From NCBI GenBank assembly GCA_030600625.1, contig JAUVLS010000040.1, positions 1 to 8,533 of the forward strand: a stretch of DNA of 8,533 bases. The letters are read 5' to 3'. The DNA is from Bacteroidales bacterium. GTDB taxonomy: Bacteria; Bacteroidota; Bacteroidia; Bacteroidales; UBA12077. Made by a program: the position numbers and the translations under genes. The notes under the pieces are model-generated. The model ran no database searches. It was not told where the DNA came from and was given only the letters and a program-made list of their open reading frames with translations. Below, one piece after another: positions 1 through 6,130 of this stretch; the first letter of the stretch is position 1; every line of letters starts with the position of its first letter.

Positions 1-279
1 GCAACAGGTATTGATGATTTACACGGATTAAGTTCACAAGTTACAGTTTATCCTAATCCTTGTAATGGAGTATTTATCCTCGATATTAATAATGAAAACA
101 AAAAAGATTATCGTGTTGAAATTATTGATATTCTCGGTAAGGTTATCTATAACAATGAGTTTAAACAGGTAGATATACTTCAAAAACAAATTGATATTTC
201 ACAATTTGCCAAAGGAATTTATTTCCTTAAAGTAAATGTTGAAAATGAAACAGGAATTAAAAGGATTCTTGTTCAGTAA
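1..279 (+). CDS. T9SS cargo protein, C-terminal fragment (type A sorting domain)
   Basis: This is the last 92 codons of a gene whose start lies upstream of the window; the frame is open from base 1 to a TAA stop. The visible part is almost entirely a T9SS type A C-terminal sorting domain. It has a YPNP motif at fragment residues 17-20, a beta-rich body with the typical V-E-I-I-D-I-L-G-K block, then D-I-S-x-F-x-K-G-I-Y-F-L-K-V and a final basic strand (IKRILVQ). In this family the domain directs export across the outer membrane through the Por/Spr machinery and is then removed, leaving the cargo secreted or anchored by A-LPS. The function of the missing N-terminal part cannot be judged. A strong hairpin terminator follows 14 nt after the stop. 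The next gene carries the same kind of tail, so the two may be neighbouring paralogous surface proteins. Confidence 0.9.
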   Translation, partial: ATGIDDLHGLSSQVTVYPNPCNGVFILDINNENKKDYRVEIIDILGKVIYNNEFKQVDILQKQIDISQFAKGIYFLKVNVENETGIKRILVQ

Positions 280-293
280 CAAATTAATTTTTT

Positions 294-325
294 AAAAAGA
301 GTGAGCTATTAAGCTCACTCTTTTT
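294..325 (+). terminator. Rho-independent terminator after the first T9SS gene
   Basis: A perfect 14-bp inverted repeat (arms 294-307 and 312-325, loop ATTA) has a GAGTGAGCT / AGCTCACTC core, with A-run and T-run outer ends. The T-run follows the GC-containing stem, as in an intrinsic terminator. It sits just after the stop at 279 and before the next start at 366. The A-run/T-run symmetry means it could also act on transcripts from the opposite strand. Its core (299-320) closely matches the hairpin at 2575-2596. Confidence 0.85.
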
Positions 326-365
326 ATTATATTTAAGGTCTAATATTTTATAAGAATAAGAAACT

Positions 366-2396
366 ATGAAAAAGATTTTTACTGCTTTGTTATTATTTAT
401 TTATTTTATTTTATCAAGCGGTATTGGCATAGCGCAAACGAATTCTAAAGAATACAAAAAGTCAAAAAATTTAATTGAGATCGGTACAGAATCTTATGAT
501 GATTTGGGATTACCGATGGAGCCGTTTTATCATTTTACTTACACTCAATCGCTATTTTTACAGAATGAACTTAATATTCCGGGTAAAAGAATTGAAAAGA
601 TATACTATCATTATAACGGTAATTCTGCGTGGGAGCAGGATATAGTTATTTACATGGGACATACCGATTCTGTAAAATTTACAACGCGTAACAGCTGGAT
701 AGGTTTTAGCGAACTTACTGAAGTTTTTAACGGAAAGATGACAGTTCCCGATAGTGATGCATGGATTGAAATTATTTTAACAAAGCCTTTCAACTACGAT
801 AATGTTAATAATTTAGTTATTGCTTTTGATGAAAATACCGATGAATACTTTGATAAGGATGATGAGTTTTTTTGCAGCTCAACTACCGATTCGTTAAGTA
901 TAAGATTTATAGATGATTATGACAATCCCGATCCTGAAAGCCCTCCTGAATCTGATCTTGATGGCTTATTGGCTTATCGCCCTAATATAAAAATTCAATT
1001 TACCGATATTCCAACTACTCCCAAAATTACTATTCCTGTTACATCTTTCGAATTTCATTTAAGAGAAGCAATGACAAAAGATTCTGCTTACGTGGAAGTT
1101 TATAACACGGGAGTTGGCGATTTGGTTATTACAGAAATTACATGTACCAGCGAACATTACTATAGTACATATTCAGGAACAATACCTGAAGGCGAAAAAG
1201 ACACAGTTTTAATTTATTATTATCCTCAAAGCGATGGTGTGCATAATGATACATTATCTTTTACCAGCAATACCACTTTAGAAGACCCTGTGATTATTGT
1301 TACCGGCGAAGCTTACCCTTATGGGCTTGAAGTACCAACTGCTTTGATTAATGATACTTATTATTATTTTGCAAAAATTCATGAGAATGATTCTTCTTTT
1401 ACCGAAAATATATTTGAGCTAAGAAACGATAGTACAGGAACCTTAAAAGTACTTTCATTTACAGGATTAGAAGGAACCGAATTTAGCACAAATTTAGATA
1501 CTGCAGATGTTGCCCTTTCAGGTGATGATGTTTATTCTTTTGGTTTTACATATAAACCTGTTAACCCCGGCCAGGATACAATAATTTTTACAATGCAGAC
1601 TAATGGTGGCGATATTGAATTTTATATGGTTGGAAATGCCGTTCCTGAAAATTATAATATTGAAAATTTCGAAGGTGCTGTTTTTCCTCCTGAAGATTGG
1701 ATAATCATAGATGCAGATGTTGATTATGAAAATTGGGAAATAGGATTTGAAGATAACCCTTATACCCGTTTGTCGGCACTTTCATATTCGTATGATACGG
1801 ATTTAGACGAAGCTTTAACACCTGACAATTGGCTGATAACACCAAAGCTTAAACTCTCCGGTGATGATAGTTTAACTTATTTATGCAGAGCACCGAACGA
1901 GCATTATTTTCAGGAATATTATTCGGTGATGCTTTCTGCAGGTGGTACTGATATTGGTGATTTTACCGAAACTCTTTTTTCTGAACGCTTAGATAACGAT
2001 GCATGGAATTATAGAAGTGTTGATCTTTCGGCTTATTCCGGTCAGGAAGTTTATATTGCTTTCAGGCATCATAACAGTACCAATCAATCGGCTTTACGTA
2101 TTGATGAGATAAGCTTCCCTCAACTTGCCAGCGAAGCAACCGGCATTGAAGCAACTTATACTCCTGATTTGGTTAATGTTTATCCTAACCCGACTACCGG
2201 TATATTAAATATAACAAATGTCGAAAATTCAACTATAAGTATTTATAATATTACAGGTAGTTTATTACAGGTGTATGAAAATGCAGGAACGCATGAAGTT
2301 ATTGACATATCTTCATTTAATGAAGGTGTATATATTGTACAGGTTGTTACAACTGATAATGAAAAAATTATTAAAAAAGTAAATTTAATAAAGTAA
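366..2396 (+). CDS. Multidomain T9SS surface/secreted protein with choice-of-anchor J-type domain
   Basis: A 676-residue exported protein. Residues 1-24 form a signal peptide (MKK, a hydrophobic stretch, then a small-residue site near GIAQ). Residues about 35-215 form a beta-rich domain of a type often seen in Bacteroidota T9SS proteins (IVIYMGHTDS, then WIEIILTKPFNY and NLVIAFDEN). Residues about 220-317 and 319-425 look like two Ig-like domains of the ASPM/SPD-2/Hydin ('choice-of-anchor D') type, each with a VYNTG- or LRNDSTG-like strand followed by G-D-L-V-I or G-T-L-K-V. Residues about 430-588 resemble a choice-of-anchor J / cleaved-adhesin jelly roll (NFEGAVFPPEDW, then DNWLITPKLKL, VYIAFRHHN and LRIDEI). 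Residues 602-676 are the T9SS type A sorting domain (VYPNP at 604-608, EGVYIVQV, basic end). No catalytic motif is visible, so adhesion or carbohydrate binding is an inference only. The start fits the signal peptide; no Shine-Dalgarno is present, as usual in this phylum. Confidence 0.88.
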   Translation: MKKIFTALLLFIYFILSSGIGIAQTNSKEYKKSKNLIEIGTESYDDLGLPMEPFYHFTYTQSLFLQNELNIPGKRIEKIYYHYNGNSAWEQDIVIYMGHTDSVKFTTRNSWIGFSELTEVFNGKMTVPDSDAWIEIILTKPFNYDNVNNLVIAFDENTDEYFDKDDEFFCSSTTDSLSIRFIDDYDNPDPESPPESDLDGLLAYRPNIKIQFTDIPTTPKITIPVTSFEFHLREAMTKDSAYVEVYNTGVGDLVITEITCTSEHYYSTYSGTIPEGEKDTVLIYYYPQSDGVHNDTLSFTSNTTLEDPVIIVTGEAYPYGLEVPTALINDTYYYFAKIHENDSSFTENIFELRNDSTGTLKVLSFTGLEGTEFSTNLDTADVALSGDDVYSFGFTYKPVNPGQDTIIFTMQTNGGDIEFYMVGNAVPENYNIENFEGAVFPPEDWIIIDADVDYENWEIGFEDNPYTRLSALSYSYDTDLDEALTPDNWLITPKLKLSGDDSLTYLCRAPNEHYFQEYYSVMLSAGGTDIGDFTETLFSERLDNDAWNYRSVDLSAYSGQEVYIAFRHHNSTNQSALRIDEISFPQLASEATGIEATYTPDLVNVYPNPTTGILNITNVENSTISIYNITGSLLQVYENAGTHEVIDISSFNEGVYIVQVVTTDNEKIIKKVNLIK

Positions 2397-2419
2397 GTTC
2401 TTGATGCTAAAAGTAAGTA

Positions 2420-2522
2420 TGTCGTGTCAAGTTTAAATTGACGAAAATGAGACCTAACAGGTTTTTAAAACCTGTTAGGTCTTTCGATTAAATAAATATG
2501 ACTTTATATTTATGACATGACA
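2420..2522. repeat. Candidate small nested-palindrome repeat element
   Basis: The ends form an imperfect inverted repeat: TGTCGTGTCA at 2420-2429 against TGACATGACA at 2513-2522, 9 of 10 positions complementary. Inside lie a smaller near-palindrome (GTCAA at 2426-2430, TTGAC at 2438-2442) and a large perfect palindrome at 2451-2481. No flanking target duplication is visible and there is no coding capacity. It could be a degraded MITE-like or REP-like element, or the outer match could be chance; the central palindrome is secure, the outer boundaries are not. Confidence 0.4.
2451..2481. repeat. Perfect 15-bp-arm palindrome (GACCTAACAGG type)
   Basis: The arms at 2451-2465 (GACCTAACAGGTTTT) and 2467-2481 (AAAACCTGTTAGGTC) are exact reverse complements around a single T. 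In RNA it would fold into a hairpin with the innermost A/U pairs open. From memory, ACCTAACAGG...CCTGTTAGGT palindromes recur between genes in many Bacteroidota genomes, so this is probably a dispersed repeat rather than a gene-specific site. It lacks a T-run directly after the stem, so it is not a classical terminator. Confidence 0.8.
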
Positions 2523-2574
2523 ACAGTAATATTTTAAATTAAATTATCTTTTTATAGAGTCTGTTTTTATTAAC

Positions 2575-2600
2575 GAGTGAGTTATTTGGCTCACTTTTTT
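2575..2600 (+). terminator. Terminator hairpin downstream of the 676-residue T9SS gene
   Basis: The stem GTGAG (2577-2581) pairs with CTCAC (2590-2594), extended inward by two possible G-U pairs and outward by A2576-T2595, with T-run 2595-2600. It is weaker than the 294-325 hairpin but shares 18 of 22 positions with its core. It lies about 180 nt after the stop at 2396, with the palindromic element in between, which is unusually far for its gene. Confidence 0.65.
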
Positions 2601-2686
2601 ATTTTCCACCTTACGTATATACTTTTTAGAATATGGCAAATTGTATAAATTTATTGAATGTGTTGAAAAAATAGAGGTTTTTCAGG

Positions 2687-2714
2687 TTTGACTGATTTTA
2701 ATTTTATAGTTTTG
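2687..2714 (+). promoter_or_regulatory. gcvT promoter, Bacteroidota -33/-7 type
   Basis: TTTG at 2687-2690 is followed after 16 nt by TAGTTTTG at 2707-2714, an exact fit to the Bacteroidota primary sigma -7 element TAnnTTTG. The spacing is slightly short compared with typical spacing in the phylum. It predicts a transcript start near 2719-2722 and an A-rich leader of about 33 nt with no Shine-Dalgarno. It lies after the 2575-2600 terminator, so gcvT begins its own transcription unit. Confidence 0.55.
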
Positions 2715-2753
2715 TACCATAAGAATAAATAATAAATAAAACTAAATACACAA

Positions 2754-3860
2754 ATGAAAAATACACCATTTACAAAATTTCATATTGAACTTGGGGCAAA
2801 AATGCTTCCATTTGCCGGTTATAACATGCCGATCGAATATTCAGGAATAAATGATGAACACATGACTGTTCGTGAGAAAGTTGGTGTCTTTGATGTTTCA
2901 CATATGGGAGAATTTTGGGTAAAAGGTCCGAAAGCTTTTGATTTGGTTCAACGAATTACTTCAAATAATGTAGCTGATTTATACAATGGCAAAGTTCAAT
3001 ATTCTTGTTTTCCAAACGGGAAAGGTGGAATCGTTGACGATTTATTAGTGTACAAATTTGACGATGAAACATATTTATTAGTGGTAAACGCGGCTAATAT
3101 AGATAAAGACTGGGCGTGGGTTACTAAACATGCACAGGAAATGGGTATGGAAATAGGCAAAGAAGTTTACAATGCTTCAGATGATATTGCCCAGTTAGCA
3201 ATACAAGGACCTTTAGCTTTGAAAGCTATGCAAAAACTAGCCTCAGCTAATGTTATTGACATGGAATATTATACTTTCCAAAAATGTGATATTGCAGGAA
3301 TTAAAGATGTAATTTTTTCAACAACCGGATATACTGGTTCAGGTGGATGTGAGATATATGTTGCCAACGAAGATGCAGAAAAATTGTGGAAAGCTATTTT
3401 TGAAGCTGGCGAAGAATTTGGAATTAAACCAATAGGACTGGGTGCCCGCGATACATTAAGATTAGAGTCAGGTTTTTGTTTATATGGTAATGATATTAAC
3501 GATGAAACTTCGGCTATTAAGGCAGGATTAGGTTGGATTACCAAATTTGTAGATGGTAATGATTTTATTGATCGCGCTGTTTGGGAAAAACAAAAAGAAG
3601 AAGGTGTGTCACAGCGATTAAAAGGATTTATAATGGAAGACCGTGGAATTCCGCGTCAACATTATAAAGTTGTAGATGCTGAAGGAAATGAAATCGGAGA
3701 AGTAACATCTGGTACAATGTCAGCAATTATTAAAAAAGGTATTGGAATGGCATATCTGAACAAAGGATTCTGGAAAGAAGGAACAGAAATCTTTATCGAA
3801 GTTCGTAACAAGAAATTAAAAGCAAAAGTTGCTCGTCCGCCATTTCATGAAAGTAAATAA
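2754..3860 (+). CDS. gcvT: Aminomethyltransferase (glycine cleavage system T protein)
   Basis: The T protein of the glycine cleavage system takes the aminomethyl group from lipoylated H protein, releases ammonia and passes the C1 unit to tetrahydrofolate, giving 5,10-methylene-THF in the cytoplasm. At 368 residues it has the usual length for bacterial GcvT. Signature stretches appear in order: an N-terminal folate-binding region ([13 protein letters not shown] at 17-29, [12 protein letters not shown] at 43-54), the [11 protein letters not shown] block (91-101) with the conserved Asp pair containing the catalytic aspartate, [11 protein letters not shown] (192-202), [13 protein letters not shown] (228-240), and the C-terminal barrel marked by EVTSGT (316-321) followed by GIGMAYL. 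No key residue appears lost. The start codon directly follows an A-rich leader below a good promoter, and a terminator closes the gene, so it looks monocistronic. GcvH and GcvP are not in the window. Confidence 0.96.
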   Translation: MKNTPFTKFHIELGAKMLPFAGYNMPIEYSGINDEHMTVREKVGVFDVSHMGEFWVKGPKAFDLVQRITSNNVADLYNGKVQYSCFPNGKGGIVDDLLVYKFDDETYLLVVNAANIDKDWAWVTKHAQEMGMEIGKEVYNASDDIAQLAIQGPLALKAMQKLASANVIDMEYYTFQKCDIAGIKDVIFSTTGYTGSGGCEIYVANEDAEKLWKAIFEAGEEFGIKPIGLGARDTLRLESGFCLYGNDINDETSAIKAGLGWITKFVDGNDFIDRAVWEKQKEEGVSQRLKGFIMEDRGIPRQHYKVVDAEGNEIGEVTSGTMSAIIKKGIGMAYLNKGFWKEGTEIFIEVRNKKLKAKVARPPFHESK

Positions 3861-3881
3861 TTATTAAATGTTATACTTTAT

Positions 3882-3908
3882 AACCCTGCTATTTTAGTAG
3901 GGTTTTTT
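3882..3908 (+). terminator. Rho-independent terminator after gcvT
   Basis: The arms AACCCTGCTA (3882-3891) and TAGTAGGGTT (3895-3904) pair along their length with one G-U pair (3888/3898). A T-run at 3903-3908 follows the stem. It lies 21 nt after the gcvT stop and ends transcription before the comB-like gene. Confidence 0.85.
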
Positions 3909-3910
3909 AT

Positions 3911-3918
3911 TAACTTCG
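3911..3918 (+). promoter_or_regulatory. Possible -7 element of the comB-like gene
   Basis: TAACTTCG matches the Bacteroidota -7 consensus TAnnTTTG in 5 of its 6 fixed positions and sits just after the gcvT terminator, 23 nt before the start codon. A -33 TTTG is not evident; the expected place overlaps the terminator T-run. The gene needs its own promoter because a terminator precedes it. Confidence 0.3.
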
Positions 3919-3941
3919 TACTTTATATATTAAAATAAAAA

Positions 3942-4670
3942 ATGAATAATATTGAGGTTTGTATTACACCAAAACTTTTCGATCAATATTCTTTACGTAA
4001 TAAAATAGTTGTTATTGTTGATATTTTGAGGGCAACAACAATTATTACAACTATGTTTCATCAAGGCTTGAAAAAATTAATTCCGGTTAAAGACCTTGAT
4101 GAGGCCAAAAAGTATAAGGAAAAAGGTTATTTGATATCAGCAGAAAGAAATGGAAAGAAAATTGATTTTGCAGATTTCGGTAATTCTCCTTTTGATTATA
4201 CTCCTGAAAACATAAAAGACAAAACTTTAGTTTATAGCACTACAAATGGAACAAATACAATAAATATTGCTAAAAAATCTGAAATGGTTTTAATTGCTTC
4301 ATTTTTGAATTTTACAAGTATTGCTGATTATTTAATAAGCCAGAAAAAAGACGTTTTAATATTATGTTCAGGATGGAAAGGTGATTTTTGTACTGAGGAT
4401 TTTCTTTTTGCCGGTGCTTTATCAGAGAAACTCATTTTATCGAAAAATTATTTTACAGAATCCGATTCAGTTTTATCATCAATAGATATATGGAACTTAT
4501 CCAAAACGGACCTTTTAAAATATATTAAAAATGTTTTTCAGTATAAACGTTTGATTGATTTTGGGTTCAAAGACATTGTTAATTATTGCTTCCAGGCTGA
4601 TATTACAGATGTAATTCCGGTTCTCAAAGAAGATTATATTATTGATTTAAAGAAAATAACATCTTTTTGA
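3942..4670 (+). CDS. comB: ComB-family 2-phosphosulfolactate phosphatase
   Basis: ComB enzymes are Mg-dependent phosphatases that turn (R)-2-phospho-3-sulfolactate into 3-sulfolactate, known from coenzyme M synthesis in methanogens; archaeal ComB was reported to accept several phosphorylated 2-hydroxy acids. At 242 residues the protein has the family's usual length. Recognisable blocks in order: VVIVDILRATTIITT (23-37, the VDVLRATST-type motif), AERNGKKIDFADFGNSP (67-83), YSTTNGTNTI (98-107, the TTNGT motif), CSGWKGDFCTEDFLFAGAL (142-160, the acidic ED pair within it) and RLIDFGFKDIVNYCFQADITDVIPVLK (203-229). All conserved blocks are intact. A Bacteroidota host is not expected to make coenzyme M, so the true product could be sulfolactate for another use, or the enzyme could act on another phospho-acid. 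It lies between gcvT and serC but appears to be transcribed separately. Confidence 0.88.
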   Translation: MNNIEVCITPKLFDQYSLRNKIVVIVDILRATTIITTMFHQGLKKLIPVKDLDEAKKYKEKGYLISAERNGKKIDFADFGNSPFDYTPENIKDKTLVYSTTNGTNTINIAKKSEMVLIASFLNFTSIADYLISQKKDVLILCSGWKGDFCTEDFLFAGALSEKLILSKNYFTESDSVLSSIDIWNLSKTDLLKYIKNVFQYKRLIDFGFKDIVNYCFQADITDVIPVLKEDYIIDLKKITSF

Positions 4671-4706
4671 ATTTTTTATTCAGTGGTTTATTCTTAAATT
4701 TATTGT

Positions 4707-4727
4707 CCTTTTTTATCTTAAAAAAGG
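4707..4727. terminator. Weak hairpin after the comB-like gene
   Basis: CCTTTTTT (4707-4714) and AAAAAAGG (4720-4727) form an 8-bp stem with loop ATCTT, 36 nt after the stop. There are only two G-C pairs and no T-run after the stem, so it is a poor intrinsic terminator. It is the only hairpin seen between this gene and serC. Confidence 0.35.
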
Positions 4728-4766
4728 TGTTGAATATCATATAACTTTAGATGTTAAAATTTAAAT

Positions 4767-4774
4767 TTTATTTG
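4767..4774 (+). promoter_or_regulatory. Possible serC -7 element
   Basis: TTTATTTG (4767-4774) differs from TAnnTTTG only at the A, and a TTTA at 4746-4749 sits 17 nt upstream as a -33 candidate. The leader to the serC start would be about 45 nt and A-rich. Both elements are imperfect and the surroundings are AT-rich, so chance matches are likely. Confidence 0.27.
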
Positions 4775-4826
4775 CATCTTGCAGTCTGATTTATTTAAAA
4801 GTTAACAATTTAAAAAACAATACATT

Positions 4827-5900
4827 ATGAGAAAACATATTTTTAACGCTGGTCCGTGTAAATTATCTGATTCATTACTGAAAAATTCAGCTGAAGCCAT
4901 TCTTGAATTTAATGGTTTAGGTCAATCTTTGATAGAAATCTCTCATAGAAGTAAAGATTTTCAGGCTGTAATGAATGAAACAGTTGATTTAATGAAAGAA
5001 GTTTTAAGCATACCTGAAGGATATTCTGTTTTATTCTTAGGAGGTGGTGCTAGTCTTCAATTTGCTATGATTCCTTATAATTTCATGAAATCAAAATCAT
5101 TTTATGTAAATACAGGAACATGGTCGTCAAAAGCAATTAAAGAGGCTAAAATGTGGGGCGAAGTTGTTGAAGTATCTTCAAAAGATAAAAACTTTACATA
5201 TTATCCTAAAGGATTTAATATTCCTAATGATGTTGATTATGTTCACATTACAACAAATAACACAATCAGTGGAACTGAAATTTTTGAAGATTTAGATGTT
5301 AAAGCTCCATTAATTGCTGATATGTCATCAGATTTTTTAAGTCGTCCGGTTGATGTTTCAAAATATGATATGATTTATGGCGGAGCTCAAAAGAATTTGG
5401 GACCTGCAGGTGTTACTTTTATTATAATAAAAAATGTATTACTGGAAAAAGTAGTTGCTGATCGTCAAATTCCTACTATGCTTCAGTATGGAATTCATAT
5501 CGATAAAGGATCAATGTTCAATACTCCTCCTGTATTTAATATTTTCGCAGTTCGTGAAACTTTAAAATGGGTAAAAGCAATGGGTGGAGTTAAAGCAATG
5601 GAAAAATTAGCTAAAGACAGAGCAGAATTACTTTATAATGCTATTGATAACAGTAATATGTTTGTTAGCCCTATTGTTAAAGAAGATCGCTCAAGAATGA
5701 ACATCGTTTTTGTTATGAAAGATGAGTACAAAGAAAAAGAAGCTGATTTTATTGCTTTTGCCGGCGAAAGAAATTGTGTTGGTATAAAAGGTCATCGTTC
5801 TGTTGGTGGTTTTCGAGCTTCTACTTATAATGCATCAACAATGGAAGATGTTCAGGCATTGGTTGGAGCCATGAAAGATTTCGAAGCTAAAAACGCATAA
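4827..5900 (+). CDS. serC: Phosphoserine aminotransferase
   Basis: A PLP enzyme of the phosphorylated serine pathway that converts 3-phosphohydroxypyruvate and glutamate to O-phosphoserine and 2-oxoglutarate; it also serves 4-phosphohydroxythreonine formation where pyridoxal phosphate is made that way. At 357 residues it has the normal SerC length. The N-terminus (FNAGPCKLS, 6-14) is the usual NFxAGPAxLP strand. SHRSKDF (39-45), [11 protein letters not shown] (69-79), TGTWS with Trp99 (96-100), [12 protein letters not shown] (140-151), [11 protein letters not shown] (164-174, Asp165 facing the PLP pyridine nitrogen) and [12 protein letters not shown] (185-196, Lys189 the Schiff-base lysine) all fit. 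The tail carries [15 protein letters not shown] (322-336), the phosphate-binding arginine region. The next enzyme-coding gene, serA, makes its substrate, although an inverted-repeat element separates them. No Shine-Dalgarno is seen. Confidence 0.97.
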   Translation: MRKHIFNAGPCKLSDSLLKNSAEAILEFNGLGQSLIEISHRSKDFQAVMNETVDLMKEVLSIPEGYSVLFLGGGASLQFAMIPYNFMKSKSFYVNTGTWSSKAIKEAKMWGEVVEVSSKDKNFTYYPKGFNIPNDVDYVHITTNNTISGTEIFEDLDVKAPLIADMSSDFLSRPVDVSKYDMIYGGAQKNLGPAGVTFIIIKNVLLEKVVADRQIPTMLQYGIHIDKGSMFNTPPVFNIFAVRETLKWVKAMGGVKAMEKLAKDRAELLYNAIDNSNMFVSPIVKEDRSRMNIVFVMKDEYKEKEADFIAFAGERNCVGIKGHRSVGGFRASTYNASTMEDVQALVGAMKDFEAKNA

Positions 5901-5970
5901 AAATCAAATAATAAAACAATAATCGAGGGTGTCTAAAAAGTCTTTGTGTAACTTAGTGTATCCTTAGTGC

Positions 5971-6010
5971 AACTTTGTGGTATAGTTATAAAATGCTATT
6001 ACACAGAGTT
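5971..6010. repeat. Long hairpin inside the 5929-6097 element
   Basis: AACTTTGTG (5971-5979) pairs with CACAGAGTT (6002-6010, one G-U). After a two-base mismatch ATAG (5982-5985) pairs with CTAT (5996-5999), leaving a 10-nt loop. This gives 13 pairs in a 40-nt fold, more secondary structure than an ordinary spacer would need. Confidence 0.55.
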
Positions 6011-6027
6011 CCGATAGCTATCGGAAC
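6008..6027. repeat. Perfect 20-nt palindrome
   Basis: GTTCCGATAGCTATCGGAAC reads identically on both strands. It is notably GC-richer than its surroundings. From memory, TTCCGATAGCTATCGGAA is a recurrent intergenic palindrome in Bacteroidota genomes. It lies within the larger inverted-repeat element, perhaps as a secondary insertion. With no loop and no T-run it is not a standard terminator, but it could form a cruciform or be a protein-binding dyad. Confidence 0.8.
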
Positions 6028-6097
6028 ACAAAGAAGACACAAAGCTTCTCAAAGAAAAAAATACCAATAAATTATAAATATTTTACTTTTTAGACAC

Positions 6098-6105
6098 TAT
6101 CTTTT
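6098..6105 (+). promoter_or_regulatory. Possible serA -7 element at the edge of the inverted repeat
   Basis: TATCTTTT matches TAnnTTTG except for the last base and would give a leader of about 20 nt to the serA start. No convincing -33 TTTG lies 16-20 nt upstream. It abuts the right terminal repeat of the 5929-6097 element, so if real the element contributes to serA expression. Confidence 0.22.
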
Positions 6106-6130
6106 TATAAATCATTAAAACTAAATTGAT

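Larger units (their letters stand above)
2397..2753. other. 357-bp gap between the T9SS gene and gcvT
   Basis: I see no coding sequence here. In order the gap holds a short repeat element with a strong central palindrome (2420-2522), a hairpin terminator (2575-2600), an AT-rich stretch with nothing recognisable (about 2601-2680), and the gcvT promoter and leader (2687-2753). I looked for a glycine riboswitch ahead of gcvT and saw none: the stretch between terminator and promoter is A/T-rich and lacks the expected GC-containing stems. Confidence 0.7.
5929..6097. mobile_element. MITE-like inverted-repeat element between serC and serA
   Basis: Perfect 13-bp terminal inverted repeats bound a 169-bp non-coding segment: GTGTCTAAAAAGT at 5929-5941 and ACTTTTTAGACAC at 6085-6097. 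With two mismatches the match extends to 17 bp (5925-5941 and 6085-6101). The left half holds four degenerate 10-11-nt units of the CTTWGTGTA type, starting at 5942, 5952, 5963 and 5973. These pair with ACACAGAG / ACACAAAG units on the right; TCTTTGTGT at 5941-5949 and ACACAAAGA at 6026-6034 are exact complements. A 20-nt perfect palindrome lies at 6008-6027. There is no transposase frame. No clear target duplication is visible, so whether it moved as a unit is inferred from structure only. Confidence 0.6.

Noticed and set aside
2601..2753. Glycine riboswitch ahead of gcvT
   Set aside because: Glycine aptamers often precede gcv genes, but no GC-containing paired stems or conserved core were visible, and the predicted leader is only about 33 nt.
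3269..3544. Reverse-strand open frame of 91 codons inside gcvT
   Set aside because: It lies wholly within a clearly conserved gcvT reading frame, matches no family I know and has no promoter or leader of its own.
4671..4826. A small gene or structured RNA in the spacer before serC
   Set aside because: I see no start-anchored frame of useful length. The only structure is an A/T-rich 8-bp hairpin at 4707-4727.
5942..6050. CRISPR-like array from the CTTWGTGTA units
   Set aside because: The units are 10-11 nt, directly adjacent and degenerate, without spacers of 25-40 nt and without cas genes.
5925..6101. Complete insertion sequence
   Set aside because: The segment is too short to encode a transposase, has no open frame and shows no clear flanking target duplication; it was kept only as a MITE-like candidate.
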